Assembly (NCBI GenBank): GCA_900546925.1
Contig: UREV01000002.1
Span: 62,001 to 126,000 of the forward strand
Direction of reading: 5' to 3'
DNA: 64,000 bases
Origin: an uncultured Bacteroides sp.
GTDB lineage: Bacteria > Bacteroidota > Bacteroidia > Bacteroidales > UBA932
In this document: positions 35,649-44,382 of the stretch, one piece after another
How positions within the stretch are numbered: the first letter of the stretch is position 1
Layout of the letters: each line of letters begins with the position of its first letter
The notes under the pieces: generated by a model
The model's database searches: none
What the model was told of the DNA's origin: nothing
Seen by the model: the letters and a program-made list of their open reading frames with translations, nothing else
Made by a program: the position numbers and the translations under genes

Positions 35649-36443
35649 TTATGAAACTTTTTCTTCCAAATCAGACTCCCGATGTCCCTTTTGGCTCAGT
35701 TTCCACCATATTCTCAAGCCATTAATCGAATTAAGCAAATAGAAAGAATACTTGATGACCATCACTACAGTATAGCTCGAATCCGCCGACGCCATGGCCT
35801 TTCCGGACCACAGGAACACCGAAAATACATTCACGAGAATCCATACATACCACTGTTCCATATAAGCCAGCGACATAAGAATCTGTCCCAGCACATTCAG
35901 CACGAAAACCAACGCGTCGAACAAAATAATCGCATGGAAACCGTCTGAAATATCACTGCCGAACCAGCACAGCACATAATATGCCACAGCAGTCCCGGCC
36001 AGGAAAACCCCGACAGTGAGCGCCGCGCTGCCCCTGGTGAGCCTACGAGCCCGCACCTTGGCCTTGGAATCCGCACCACGCTTTCTCCACTGCCACCAAC
36101 CGACGAACTGCATCGGCAGGAAATAAAACGCATGCAGCGCGAAATTACCCCAGACCGGATCACCTCCAGGCTGAATACTGCTGTCGAACGCCACCACCGA
36201 CGCTATCGTCACATCGATGACCCCGAACAGAAACGTCAGGATATTGCCGTTCGCCGACAGCACGGTATTCACCACCCCGGCAAGAGCCCCGACACTTGCA
36301 AAAATCAGCATAAACTGCCGTGCACCAGGCTGTTGCAACTTATACACATTCGTCACAGCCACAGCCACCAGCATACCTATAAGAATAAAGGCATTGAACC
36401 AGAGGTTAAACTTTTTCTCATTGATCTTCATCATATTCCTCAT
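35649..36443 (-). CDS. pnuC: PnuC-family nicotinamide riboside/mononucleotide transporter
   Basis: 264 residues, seven or eight membrane helices. PnuC signatures are 'FVGWWQWRKRG' and 'LVFVLNVLGQILMSLAYMEQW' followed by 'WILVNVFSVFLW'. PnuC transports NAD precursors or related vitamins; substrate is not certain from sequence. The start (alternatives 36434 and 36431) overlaps the uvrC 3' end by 26 bp or less. Confidence 0.87.
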   Translation of the reverse strand: MRNMMKINEKKFNLWFNAFILIGMLVAVAVTNVYKLQQPGARQFMLIFASVGALAGVVNTVLSANGNILTFLFGVIDVTIASVVAFDSSIQPGGDPVWGNFALHAFYFLPMQFVGWWQWRKRGADSKAKVRARRLTRGSAALTVGVFLAGTAVAYYVLCWFGSDISDGFHAIILFDALVFVLNVLGQILMSLAYMEQWYVWILVNVFSVFLWSGKAMASADSSYTVVMVIKYSFYLLNSINGLRIWWKLSQKGHRESDLEEKVS

Positions 36444-38226
36444 TTAATTCATTGTGAATGCGCTCCGCGAGCTCCCGCCGGCCCAAAAACTCCGCAAGAT
36501 CCTCGACCGTCGCCGCCGCAATCCTCGGCACGCTCCCATAATGTATCAGCAACCGCTTCTCCGTCTGCTCGCCCACCCCTTTTATTCGGGTCAATGCCGA
36601 TTCGATCTGGCTCTTGCTCCTGAGGCTCCGGTGGAAAGTGATACCAAACCTGTGGGCCTCGTCTCTGATCCGCTGAAGTACCTTCAGAGCAGCTGAGTTT
36701 CTGTCAATGAATAAGGGATATGGATCTCCTACACGGATAACTTCCTCCAGCCGTTTGGCAAGACCTATAACGGTAAGCTTGTCAGTCAGACCGAGTTCCG
36801 CCAGCGCCTGATATGCGAAATCCAGCTGTCCTTTACCTCCGTCTATCACGACGAGCTGCGGGAGGTCATCCGGATCCTCCCTAAGCATCCTCGAATACCG
36901 GCGGTTCACGACCTCCTTCATGGAAGCATAGTCATTGGCACCTATAACGGTCTTAATCTTGAACTTGCGATAATCTTTCTTGGACGGAACGCCATTACGG
37001 AACACCACGCAGGAAGCCACCGGATTAGTACCCTGGATATTGGAGTTGTCGAAACACTCCATGTGAACAGGCAGCACATCCATTCCGAGAGCCTTCTTCA
37101 GGTCCTCCAAGACCATATTCCGGTATTGGTCAGGATCAGTATGCTCCTTCTGACGTATAGAGTTGAACTGGAACTCCTTGGCGTTCTTCGTACTTAGCTC
37201 CAGCAAAGCCATCTTGTCGCCTTTTACAGGGATTCTGAACGTCACGCCGTCCATTTCCACATCAGGAAGGAAAGGCACAATCACCTCCCCGGAAATCTTG
37301 CCGAACTTAGACTCTATTTCAGCTATAAATTCACTGAGCACAGCCTCCTGCTCCTCCTCGATATTCATCTTGAACCCAAGATTCAAAGACTGGATAATGG
37401 AACCGCTGCGTACACGCATGAAGTTACCGAACGCCTCGTTCGAATCGGTTATAAGCGAGAAAACATCGGCATTGGTCCCGACCGCAGAGGTTATGACAGA
37501 CTTGGCGTAGTGCTTCTGGAGCGACTCCATTTTTTGCTTGTACTCCTGCGCCTGCTCGAACTCCAATCGGTCGGCAGCCTCTAACATCAACTGCTTATAA
37601 TGCTGTATAATGGCATTGGCATCACCCTTCAGGAGACTCACGATCTCCTCGATCTGGGCGTTATACTCCTTCAGCGAGACCTTTCCGACGCAGCATCCAC
37701 CGCAACGCCCGATATGGAAATCCAGGCACGGGCGGAACTTTTTGCGGATAATCGCGTCCGAAGTAATCTTGTTGTTGCACGAACGGATTTTATAGGTCTC
37801 CGAAAAGAACTCCAGCAGATTCCTGGCGTGCATCACTGAACTGTACGGGCCGAAATAGCGGTTTCCCTTCACGATCCGTCGTGTCAGATAAACCTTCGGG
37901 AACTCATCTCCCGTCACGCAAATCCACGGATAAGTCTTGGAATCCTTCAGCAGGATATTGTACTTCGGCTTATACTGCTTGATCAGATTATTTTCCAGCA
38001 GCAAGGCATCCGCCTCGGTATCCACCACCGAATACTGGGCATCGGCGATTTTGGACACAAGGATACGCGTCTTCGTGTTAAGCCGCTCAGGAGCAACGAA
38101 ATACTGCGCCACCCTCTTATGCAGATCCTTGGCCTTGCCCACATATATGACAATCCCCTCGGAGTCATAATATCTGTAAACTCCGGGGGAATGTGGAAAT
38201 AGTGCTATTTTTTCGCGTACTGTCAA
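36418..38226 (-). CDS. uvrC: Excinuclease ABC subunit C
   Basis: 602 residues. GIY-YIG nuclease domain at residues 12-95 ('PGVYRYYDSEGIVIYVGKAKDLHKR'), UVR motif near 205-235, and RNase H-like endonuclease domain ('HMECFDNSNIQGTNPVASCVVF', 'LVVIDGGKGQL') with a C-terminal HhH region. It makes both incisions in nucleotide excision repair. 19 bp after the TlpA-like gene. Confidence 0.97.
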   Translation of the reverse strand: MTVREKIALFPHSPGVYRYYDSEGIVIYVGKAKDLHKRVAQYFVAPERLNTKTRILVSKIADAQYSVVDTEADALLLENNLIKQYKPKYNILLKDSKTYPWICVTGDEFPKVYLTRRIVKGNRYFGPYSSVMHARNLLEFFSETYKIRSCNNKITSDAIIRKKFRPCLDFHIGRCGGCCVGKVSLKEYNAQIEEIVSLLKGDANAIIQHYKQLMLEAADRLEFEQAQEYKQKMESLQKHYAKSVITSAVGTNADVFSLITDSNEAFGNFMRVRSGSIIQSLNLGFKMNIEEEQEAVLSEFIAEIESKFGKISGEVIVPFLPDVEMDGVTFRIPVKGDKMALLELSTKNAKEFQFNSIRQKEHTDPDQYRNMVLEDLKKALGMDVLPVHMECFDNSNIQGTNPVASCVVFRNGVPSKKDYRKFKIKTVIGANDYASMKEVVNRRYSRMLREDPDDLPQLVVIDGGKGQLDFAYQALAELGLTDKLTVIGLAKRLEEVIRVGDPYPLFIDRNSAALKVLQRIRDEAHRFGITFHRSLRSKSQIESALTRIKGVGEQTEKRLLIHYGSVPRIAAATVEDLAEFLGRRELAERIHNELNEEYDEDQ

Positions 38227-38245
38227 TGTAATTTACTGACAATGT

Positions 38246-39331
38246 TTATTTTACGTATTTAGCTACTTCTTCTTCGATAGCATCGCCATAAAGACCTCTC
38301 TTTATGATAGTGCCGTCAGGTCCGAAAAGGACGATGTGAGGAATGCCCACGATACCGTAAATGTCGGTAGGAACATTCTTCGCATCGACGATCTGATTCC
38401 AGTTCACGTGATAAGCCTTGGCTGTGTCAATGCTCTCCTGCGCTGTCTTTTCCCAAACTGCCACGCTGAGGACATCGAAATTCTTTCCGTGATACTTGTC
38501 ATATACAGACTTCACATGAGGAATCGCACGTTTGCAAGGGCCGCACCATGATGCCCAGAAATCCACGAGGACATACTTGCCTTTGCCCACATAATCCGAG
38601 AGTTTCGCAACCTTGCCGTCCGGCTGAGGAATCGCGAAATCCGTGAACTGCATGCCTTCGGCAGTATTTTTTCTCGCGTCAATGCCTTTCTGCATAGACT
38701 CGATGAATGTGTTTCCGGCAGTAATGGTGGAATCGATTGTGTTTATCGCTGATTCGAGAGCCTCATCCTCGAGGTCTGAGTAGATGTTCTGGAGAGCATA
38801 GAGAGAAATGGCGTTGTCCTTGTTCTCTGCTATGGCATTCTTGTTGAAATCCAAGAACTTCTCGTTGAATGTGTTATAATACTCTTCCTGGAGAAGGTTC
38901 TTTTCATCTGCGGAGATTCCGGTGCTGTCTGCGATGGCGCGCATGTTGGTCCTGTACTCTGTCACATAAGCATTGACATCATTCACATATTTCTCGAAGC
39001 GGTCGTTAACAGAAGCTTTAGGGTTATTGGAAGCTCCTGAGAGTTCGCCTCCCACGAGGCTGAATGTGAGGACTGTTCCATCAGAGATGAAGTTAGTCAT
39101 GGCATTGCCGGCCATGATGCGTCCGAATACATTCTTGGCAGCAGGTACTTCGATCTTGAATGAGCCGTTTTTGAGGGCTACGGTAGTATCGATGACATCA
39201 GGGATAACAATGCTTACTTCCTCAGGTGCTTCTGTGCCAGTGAATTTACCCTGAAGCGTGGTCTTGTCGGAAACTGATCTGCAGGCAACAGCAGCGGCTG
39301 CAGTCATCAGGAAAAGTGTTAATTTATTCAT
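38246..39331 (-). CDS. TlpA-like thioredoxin lipoprotein with DUF4369-type N-terminus
   Basis: 361 residues, lipoprotein signal ('AAAAVACRSVSD', Cys17). The N-terminal part resembles DUF4369 ('LQGKFTGTEAPEEVSIVI'), a helical middle follows, and the C-terminal 130 residues are a thioredoxin domain with the redox motif 'WCGPC' and cis-Pro in 'GIPH'. It is expected to act as a periplasmic thiol-disulfide reductase. A -7 box lies 31 bp upstream, so it starts a new unit just after the rpsC terminator. Confidence 0.93.
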   Translation of the reverse strand: MNKLTLFLMTAAAAVACRSVSDKTTLQGKFTGTEAPEEVSIVIPDVIDTTVALKNGSFKIEVPAAKNVFGRIMAGNAMTNFISDGTVLTFSLVGGELSGASNNPKASVNDRFEKYVNDVNAYVTEYRTNMRAIADSTGISADEKNLLQEEYYNTFNEKFLDFNKNAIAENKDNAISLYALQNIYSDLEDEALESAINTIDSTITAGNTFIESMQKGIDARKNTAEGMQFTDFAIPQPDGKVAKLSDYVGKGKYVLVDFWASWCGPCKRAIPHVKSVYDKYHGKNFDVLSVAVWEKTAQESIDTAKAYHVNWNQIVDAKNVPTDIYGIVGIPHIVLFGPDGTIIKRGLYGDAIEEEVAKYVK

Positions 39332-39361
39332 ATTGTGTAGATTTTATTTATCCAAATTTCT

Positions 39362-39369
39362 CAAATATA
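39362..39369 (-). promoter_or_regulatory. -7 box TATATTTG of the TlpA-like gene
   Basis: TATATTTG on the minus strand, 31 bp upstream of 39331 and 25 bp beyond the rpsC terminator. No TTG at the ideal spacing. Confidence 0.45.
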
Positions 39370-39393
39370 GGCATAAATCCTGAAAAAAGAAAA

Positions 39394-39419
39394 AGACTCG
39401 GCAGTTTCCTGTCGAGTCT
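39394..39419 (-). terminator. Intrinsic terminator directly after rpsC
   Basis: On the minus strand AGACTCG...CGAGTCT arms enclose CAG-GAAA-CTG, a GNRA tetraloop stem, and are followed by TTTTTCTTTTTT. It ends the rplC-rpsC unit about 25 bp after the rpsC stop, which shows that the ribosomal genes beyond are not co-transcribed. Confidence 0.92.
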
Positions 39420-39444
39420 GTCATATAGTGCTAAGACTGAAAAA

Positions 39445-40200
39445 CTAGTTCTTGCTTTCCTTTCTGTCTCCGCGTCTTCCGCCACGACGGTTGCCACGGT
39501 CGCCACGAGACTGACGTCCCTGACCCTGAGGCTGTGCAGAAGCATTAGCGATACCTGCGTTAGGAGAAAGATCTTTCTTTCCGTAAACCTCACCGTTGCA
39601 GATCCAAACCTTGATACCGAGGGCACCAACTTTGGTATTTGCTACTGCGAGAGCATAGTCGATATCAGCACGGAATGTGTGAAGAGGAGTACGTCCCTCT
39701 TTGTACATCTCGCTTCTTGCCATCTCGGCGCCGCCTACACGGCCGCTGATCTGAACCTTGATACCTTCTGCACCCATGCGCATTGCTGTGGTGACAGCGA
39801 GTTTGATAGCTCTTCTGTAAGATACACGGCCCTCGATCTGGCGAGCGATGCTGTCAGCTACGATGTTAGCGTCGACCTCTGGTCTTCTGACCTCGAAGAT
39901 GTTAATCTGAACATCCTTGCTGGTTACCTTCTTGAGCTCTTCCTTAAGCTTATCTACAGCAGTACCGCCTTTTCCGATGATAACACCAGGTCTTGCAGCC
40001 TGAATAGTTACTGTGATGAGTTTAAGAGTTCTCTCGATGACGATCTTGGAAATGCTGGCATTTGCAAGACGGTTCACCAAATATTTACGGATCTTGTAAT
40101 CTTCCGCAATTTTCTCAGCGTAATTACCACCACACCAGTTAGAGACCCAACCACGGGTGATACCGATTCTGTTGCTGATAGGATTAGTTTTCTGTCCCAT
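39445..40200 (-). CDS. rpsC: 30S ribosomal protein S3
   Basis: 251 residues. KH domain with 'RPGVIIGKGGTAVDKLKEELKK' region and the C-terminal S3 domain ('GIKVWICNGEVYGKKDLSP'). After residue 215 a Gln/Gly/Arg-rich tail ('GQGRQSRGDRGNRRGGRRGDR') extends the protein. S3 sits at the mRNA entry. It is the last gene of this half-operon. Confidence 0.98.
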   Translation of the reverse strand: MGQKTNPISNRIGITRGWVSNWCGGNYAEKIAEDYKIRKYLVNRLANASISKIVIERTLKLITVTIQAARPGVIIGKGGTAVDKLKEELKKVTSKDVQINIFEVRRPEVDANIVADSIARQIEGRVSYRRAIKLAVTTAMRMGAEGIKVQISGRVGGAEMARSEMYKEGRTPLHTFRADIDYALAVANTKVGALGIKVWICNGEVYGKKDLSPNAGIANASAQPQGQGRQSRGDRGNRRGGRRGDRKESKN

Positions 40201-40201
40201 A

Positions 40202-40627
40202 TTATTTATTATCCTCCACTGTTGTTGGTTTCTTTACATCAAGGATAATGGTAACATGGTTAGAACGCTTGCGAATTCTACCTGCTCTTCCCTGAGGGCA
40301 AGGACGGATTCTCTTAAGTGTTCTGCCTTCGTCTACCATGATGGTCTTTACGATGACATTACCGTTATCCAGTTCTTTGGTTTTATCCTGGTTTTTGGCC
40401 TCCCAGTTAGCGATCGCGCTGCGGAGCAATGTCTCAAGAACCTTTGAAGGAGCCTTCTTGGAGAACTTGAGCAGGTCAAGGGCACGGTTCACTTCTATAC
40501 CTCTTACTGTATCTGCTACGAGACGCATCTTACGAGGAGAAGTAGGAACATCCTTTACTTTGGCGATTGCTGTCTGCTGCTTAATCTCTTTCAGTCTTTC
40601 GGCCATTAGTCTTTTACGTTTTCCCAT
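40202..40627 (-). CDS. rplV: 50S ribosomal protein L22
   Basis: 141 residues. 'VPTSPRKMRLVADTVRGIEV' and 'VDEGRTLKRIRPCPQGRAGRIRKRSNHVTI', split over about 98-130, are L22 signatures. The first 18 residues are an extra basic arm compared with E. coli. L22 lines the exit tunnel. 1 bp before rpsC. Confidence 0.97.
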   Translation of the reverse strand: MGKRKRLMAERLKEIKQQTAIAKVKDVPTSPRKMRLVADTVRGIEVNRALDLLKFSKKAPSKVLETLLRSAIANWEAKNQDKTKELDNGNVIVKTIMVDEGRTLKRIRPCPQGRAGRIRKRSNHVTIILDVKKPTTVEDNK

Positions 40628-40649
40628 AATTTCTGATCAATTAAGCGTT

Positions 40650-40922
40650 TTACTTCTTATTGTTACCTGAATGGCCTCTGAAAGTCCTAGTTGGAGCAAA
40701 TTCTCCAAGCTTGTGACCTACCATGTTCTCGGTTACGTAAACAGGAATAAACTTGTTCCCGTTATGAACCGCGATAGTATGACCAACGAAGTCAGGAGAG
40801 ATCATGCTTGCGCGTGACCAGGTCTTTACGACCTCTTTCTTCTTGCCGCCTTCATTCATGGCAAGAATTCTTTTTTCCAGAGCTTCCTGGATATATGGAC
40901 CTTTTCTTAATGAACGACTCAT
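40650..40922 (-). CDS. rpsS: 30S ribosomal protein S19
   Basis: 90 residues. 'MSRSLRKGPYIQEALEKRI', 'TWSRASMISPDFVGHTIAVHNG' and 'KLGEFAPTRTFRGH' identify S19, in the head of the small subunit. Confidence 0.98.
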   Translation of the reverse strand: MSRSLRKGPYIQEALEKRILAMNEGGKKKEVVKTWSRASMISPDFVGHTIAVHNGNKFIPVYVTENMVGHKLGEFAPTRTFRGHSGNNKK

Positions 40923-40944
40923 AATCTCTAAAGTTTAATTCCGT

Positions 40945-41769
40945 TTATTTCTTTCTTCTTTCGATAATGAACTTATTTGAAGTAGCCTTAGGATTACGTG
41001 TCTTGTAGCCCTTTGCAGGAAGACCCTTACGAGATCTTGGGTGTCCTCCGGACGCACGTCCTTCACCACCTCCCATAGGGTGATCTACTGGGTTCATAAC
41101 TACACCACGGTTACGAGGGCGTCTGCCGAGCCATCTGCTGCGACCAGCCTTTCCGTAAGACTCCAAACTGTGTTCTGGGTTCGATACGACACCTACAGTT
41201 GCACGGCAGGTGGTAAGCACCATTCTGGTCTCGCCTGAAGGCAGACGGAGAATAACGTGATTTCCTTCGCGTGCAGCGATCTGAGCGTAAGTACCTGCAG
41301 AGCGTGCCATTGCACCACCCTGACCAGGACGGAGCTCGATGTTGTGTACGAGTGTACCGACTGGAATTTCACCAAGAGGAAGAGTGTTACCGAGCTCAGG
41401 AGCTACGCCTGAACCAGACTCTATGACCTGACCGACCTTAAGTCCGTTAGGAGCGATAATATATCTCTTCTCGCCGTCTTCGTACTGAACGAGTGCGATA
41501 CGTGCACTACGGTTCGGATCGTATTCTATAGTGAGAACTGTTGCTTTGCAAGCGTCCTTTGAACGGTAGAAGTCGATGATACGGTACATTCTCTTGTGAC
41601 CGCCACCGATGTAACGCATGGTCATCTGACCTGTATTGTTACGTCCACCTGTGCTCTTAAGAGGCTCAAGCAATGATTTCTGTGGCTTCTTGGCGGTGAT
41701 ATCGTCAAAAGCGCTGATTACCTTGTTCCTTTGACCAGGAGTAACCGGTTTGAATTTTTTTGTTGCCAT
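40945..41769 (-). CDS. rplB: 50S ribosomal protein L2
   Basis: 274 residues. L2 signatures 'TGQMTMRYIGGGHKRMYRIIDF' region and 'NPVDHPMGGGEGRASGGHPRSRKGLPAKG' region; the latter contains the conserved His of the peptidyl-transferase vicinity. Confidence 0.98.
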   Translation of the reverse strand: MATKKFKPVTPGQRNKVISAFDDITAKKPQKSLLEPLKSTGGRNNTGQMTMRYIGGGHKRMYRIIDFYRSKDACKATVLTIEYDPNRSARIALVQYEDGEKRYIIAPNGLKVGQVIESGSGVAPELGNTLPLGEIPVGTLVHNIELRPGQGGAMARSAGTYAQIAAREGNHVILRLPSGETRMVLTTCRATVGVVSNPEHSLESYGKAGRSRWLGRRPRNRGVVMNPVDHPMGGGEGRASGGHPRSRKGLPAKGYKTRNPKATSNKFIIERRKK

Positions 41770-41780
41770 TGCCTTATCCC

Positions 41781-42071
41781 TTAAATATTACTATAGAAAT
41801 CAATCTTGTCTTCACCGACGAGAGTAACGTATGCTTTCTTGAAGTGATTCATACGGCCTCTAAGCATGCCGGCTTTTGTATAACGGGATTTTCTTTTCCC
41901 GTGATAGTTCACTGTATTGACTGATGCCACTGAGACGTTGTACATCTGCTCTACAGCAGTCTTGACCTCAAGCTTGTTTGCTTTACGGTCTACAATGAAT
42001 CCGTAACGGTTCAACTTTTCGCCCTGAGCCGTCAATTTTTCTGTTACAATTGGCTTAATGATAATTCCCAT
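41781..42071 (-). CDS. rplW: 50S ribosomal protein L23
   Basis: 96 residues. 'IIIKPIVTEKLTAQGEKLNRYGF' region and 'VASVNTVNYHGKRKSRYTKAGM' region are typical. L23 is the docking site for trigger factor and SRP at the exit tunnel. Confidence 0.97.
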   Translation of the reverse strand: MGIIIKPIVTEKLTAQGEKLNRYGFIVDRKANKLEVKTAVEQMYNVSVASVNTVNYHGKRKSRYTKAGMLRGRMNHFKKAYVTLVGEDKIDFYSNI

Positions 42072-42083
42072 CTCTCAATCTTT

Positions 42084-42713
42084 TTAGCGTCTTACTCTTG
42101 AGGAGAGGATATCCTGAACACCGTCAACAAGTACCATAGAATGTGCATTCATGATGGCGTAAGTGTTGATTTCGTTTACAGAGATAACCTTAACCTGCTC
42201 GAGGTTACGTGATGAAAGGTAAATGTTTGCAGAGTTTTCAGGGAGTACGAAGAGTACTTTTCTGTCTCCGGCCTTGATGGCTGCAAGAATATTAAGGAAC
42301 TCTTTTGTCTTAGGAGCTTCCATTGTGAAAGGCTCAACCATGACAATCTTGTTCTCCTTTGCCTTGTAAGAAAGTGCGGAGAATCTTGCGAGCTGCTTAA
42401 GTTTCTTGTTAAGCTTCATATCATAGCAACGTGGCTTAGGACCGTGTGCACGACCACCACCTACATAGATATTAGCCTTGATAGAACCATGACGTGCTCC
42501 ACCGCCGCCTTTCTGACGTCCCTGTTTCTTGGTGCTGTATGAGACTTCGCTTCTATCCTTTGTTCTGGCGGTTCCCTGACGCTGGTGAGCGAGGAACTGG
42601 AGAACATCGAGGTAAATAGCGTGATCGTTCGGTGTGATACCGAATACGTTCTCATCGAGGACTACCTTCTTTCCGGACTCTGATCCGTCAATCTTCAAAA
42701 CTGACAATTCCAT
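42084..42713 (-). CDS. rplD: 50S ribosomal protein L4
   Basis: 209 residues. 'QGTARTKDRSEVSYSTKKQGRQKGGGGARHGS', in part, is the tunnel loop of L4, and 'KVISVNEINTYAIMNAHSMVLVDG' the C-terminal part. In E. coli L4 represses the S10 operon. 2 bp after rplC. Confidence 0.97.
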   Translation of the reverse strand: MELSVLKIDGSESGKKVVLDENVFGITPNDHAIYLDVLQFLAHQRQGTARTKDRSEVSYSTKKQGRQKGGGGARHGSIKANIYVGGGRAHGPKPRCYDMKLNKKLKQLARFSALSYKAKENKIVMVEPFTMEAPKTKEFLNILAAIKAGDRKVLFVLPENSANIYLSSRNLEQVKVISVNEINTYAIMNAHSMVLVDGVQDILSSRVRR

Positions 42714-42715
42714 AA

Positions 42716-43339
42716 TTAAGCCTCCAATATAAGATAAGATCCTTTGGCTCCAGGTACAGAGCCTTTCACTACGAGAAGGTTGTTCTCAGGAATTAGTTTG
42801 ACTACCTGAAGGTTGAACACCTTTACCCTTTCATTGCCCATATGGCCCGCCATTCTCATACCAGGGAATACACGTGAAGGCCATGATGATGCGCCCATAG
42901 AACCAGGGTGACGGAGTCTGTTGTGCTGACCGTGGGTAGCACCGCCTACACCGGCAAAACCGTGACGTTTCACAACGCCCTGGAATCCTTTACCTTTAGA
43001 AGTACCGACAACATTGCAGAACTCTACGCCTTCGAAGACGTCAGCGAGTGCTACAGTATCGCCTAAGTTAAGCTCTCCTTTGAAGTCAGCCGAGAACTCG
43101 ACGAGCTTACGATGAGGAGTGGTTCCTGCCTTTTTAAAATGCCCTTTGAGAGGGGCGCTGGCATGTTTTTCTGTGGTTTCGTCATAGGCAAGCTGCACGG
43201 CGGCATAACCATCTTTTTCTACCGTACGGACCTGCGTAACAACACATGGACCAGCCTCAATAACGGTGCATGGAATATTTTTTCCATCAGCACCGAAAAC
43301 GGAAGTCATTCCGATTTTCTTTCCAATTAATCCAGGCAT
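42716..43339 (-). CDS. rplC: 50S ribosomal protein L3
   Basis: 207 residues. 'MPGLIGKKIGMTSVFGADG' and 'GKGFQGVVKRHGFAGVGGATHGQHN' region followed by 'PGMRMAGHMGNERVKV' identify L3. It is the first gene here: rpsJ, normally directly upstream, is absent, and the divergent diadenylate cyclase gene begins 189 bp away. Confidence 0.98.
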   Translation of the reverse strand: MPGLIGKKIGMTSVFGADGKNIPCTVIEAGPCVVTQVRTVEKDGYAAVQLAYDETTEKHASAPLKGHFKKAGTTPHRKLVEFSADFKGELNLGDTVALADVFEGVEFCNVVGTSKGKGFQGVVKRHGFAGVGGATHGQHNRLRHPGSMGASSWPSRVFPGMRMAGHMGNERVKVFNLQVVKLIPENNLLVVKGSVPGAKGSYLILEA

Positions 43340-43399
43340 TGGTTTGATAATTAATTGTTTGTTAATACTTTATCGTATCTCCGCATATTTTGCGGAGCG

Positions 43400-43429
43400 C
43401 AAAGGTACGAATAAATTTTTAATTATCAA
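43400..43429 (-). promoter_or_regulatory. Promoter of the rplC-rpsC unit
   Basis: Minus strand TTG (43429-43427), exactly 19-bp spacer, TACCTTTG (43407-43400): a full match to the Bacteroides TTG-N19-TAnnTTTG consensus, about 60 bp upstream of rplC. Confidence 0.8.
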
Positions 43430-43495
43430 TCACTTTCGTGAAAATTCTCGATTTTTTCCAAAATCGCGATTATAGGTCTATTCGCGAAAAATGCC

Positions 43496-43503
43496 TATAT
43501 TTG
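43496..43503 (+). promoter_or_regulatory. -7 box TATATTTG of the dacA unit
   Basis: TATATTTG on the plus strand, 25 bp upstream of the start at 43529. The -33 element is not clear. Confidence 0.45.
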
Positions 43504-43528
43504 TATGATATTGAAAATATGATGCCGT

Positions 43529-44374
43529 ATGACATTGCTTGAGATATTCGGATTTCTGAGATTTTCCTTCACGGATATGCTGGACGTACTTTTAGTCGCC
43601 CTGTTCATCTACTTCATATTCAGATGGATACGCGATTCCGCCGCCATGAACATATTCACGGCGATAATCTCAATCTATGTCTTGAGAGTATTCGCAGAGG
43701 CATTGAACATGAAACTCACGAGCGCGCTCCTGGGGACTTTCATCGACGTGGGTGTGCTCGCGGTAATCATCATCTTCCAGCCTGAGATCCGCCATTTTCT
43801 CATGAGGTTCGGCGTAAGCACGAGATTCGGGAGCCGCACGCGCATCTTCCTGAACAAGTTCCTCGGGAATGAGGATTTGCCTATGGACAATGCTGCCGTA
43901 AAGGAGATTACCGAGGCATGCCGTACGATGTCCGAGCAGAAAACCGGTGCACTCATCGTCATTCCTCATCAGGTGAGCCTGAATTTCGTAGTGGAAACCG
44001 GCGACAAGATCGATGCCCTGATAAACAGACGTCTGATAATGAATCTGTTCTTCAAGAACTCCCCTCTCCACGACGGAGCGGTCATTATCGACAACAGGCA
44101 TATCGTGGCAGCACGTTGCACCCTGCCGATAACAGAGCGTACGGACATCCCGCCAAGTTACGGAATGAGGCACAAGGCAGCTATCGGTATCACCGAAGAG
44201 ACTGATGCTGACGTAATTGTAGTTTCCGAGGAGACCGGAGGAATCGCATTCGGACATGGTGGAAGCCTCACGCATATAAACAATATCAACGAACTGAAGC
44301 TAAAATTGACAGCTTCTCTGTCGTCATCGGACAAACCGTCCGCCAAAGACGCAGAGAACACGAAAAAAGCATAA
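43529..44374 (+). CDS. dacA: Diadenylate cyclase, CdaA type
   Basis: 281 residues: about three N-terminal transmembrane helices (1-85) and a DisA_N cyclase domain with the catalytic 'SPLHDGAVIID' and 'RHKAAIGITEETDADVIVVSEETG' region. It makes cyclic di-AMP, which controls potassium and turgor. No CdaR-type regulator gene is adjacent; mutS2 follows after 8 bp. Confidence 0.95.
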   Translation: MTLLEIFGFLRFSFTDMLDVLLVALFIYFIFRWIRDSAAMNIFTAIISIYVLRVFAEALNMKLTSALLGTFIDVGVLAVIIIFQPEIRHFLMRFGVSTRFGSRTRIFLNKFLGNEDLPMDNAAVKEITEACRTMSEQKTGALIVIPHQVSLNFVVETGDKIDALINRRLIMNLFFKNSPLHDGAVIIDNRHIVAARCTLPITERTDIPPSYGMRHKAAIGITEETDADVIVVSEETGGIAFGHGGSLTHINNINELKLKLTASLSSSDKPSAKDAENTKKA

Positions 44375-44382
44375 TGTGAATC

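Noticed and set aside
28865..39444. Mobile element as cause of the ribosomal-operon split
   Set aside because: No integrase, transposase, tRNA attachment site or terminal repeat was found; the genes are ordinary chromosomal ones.
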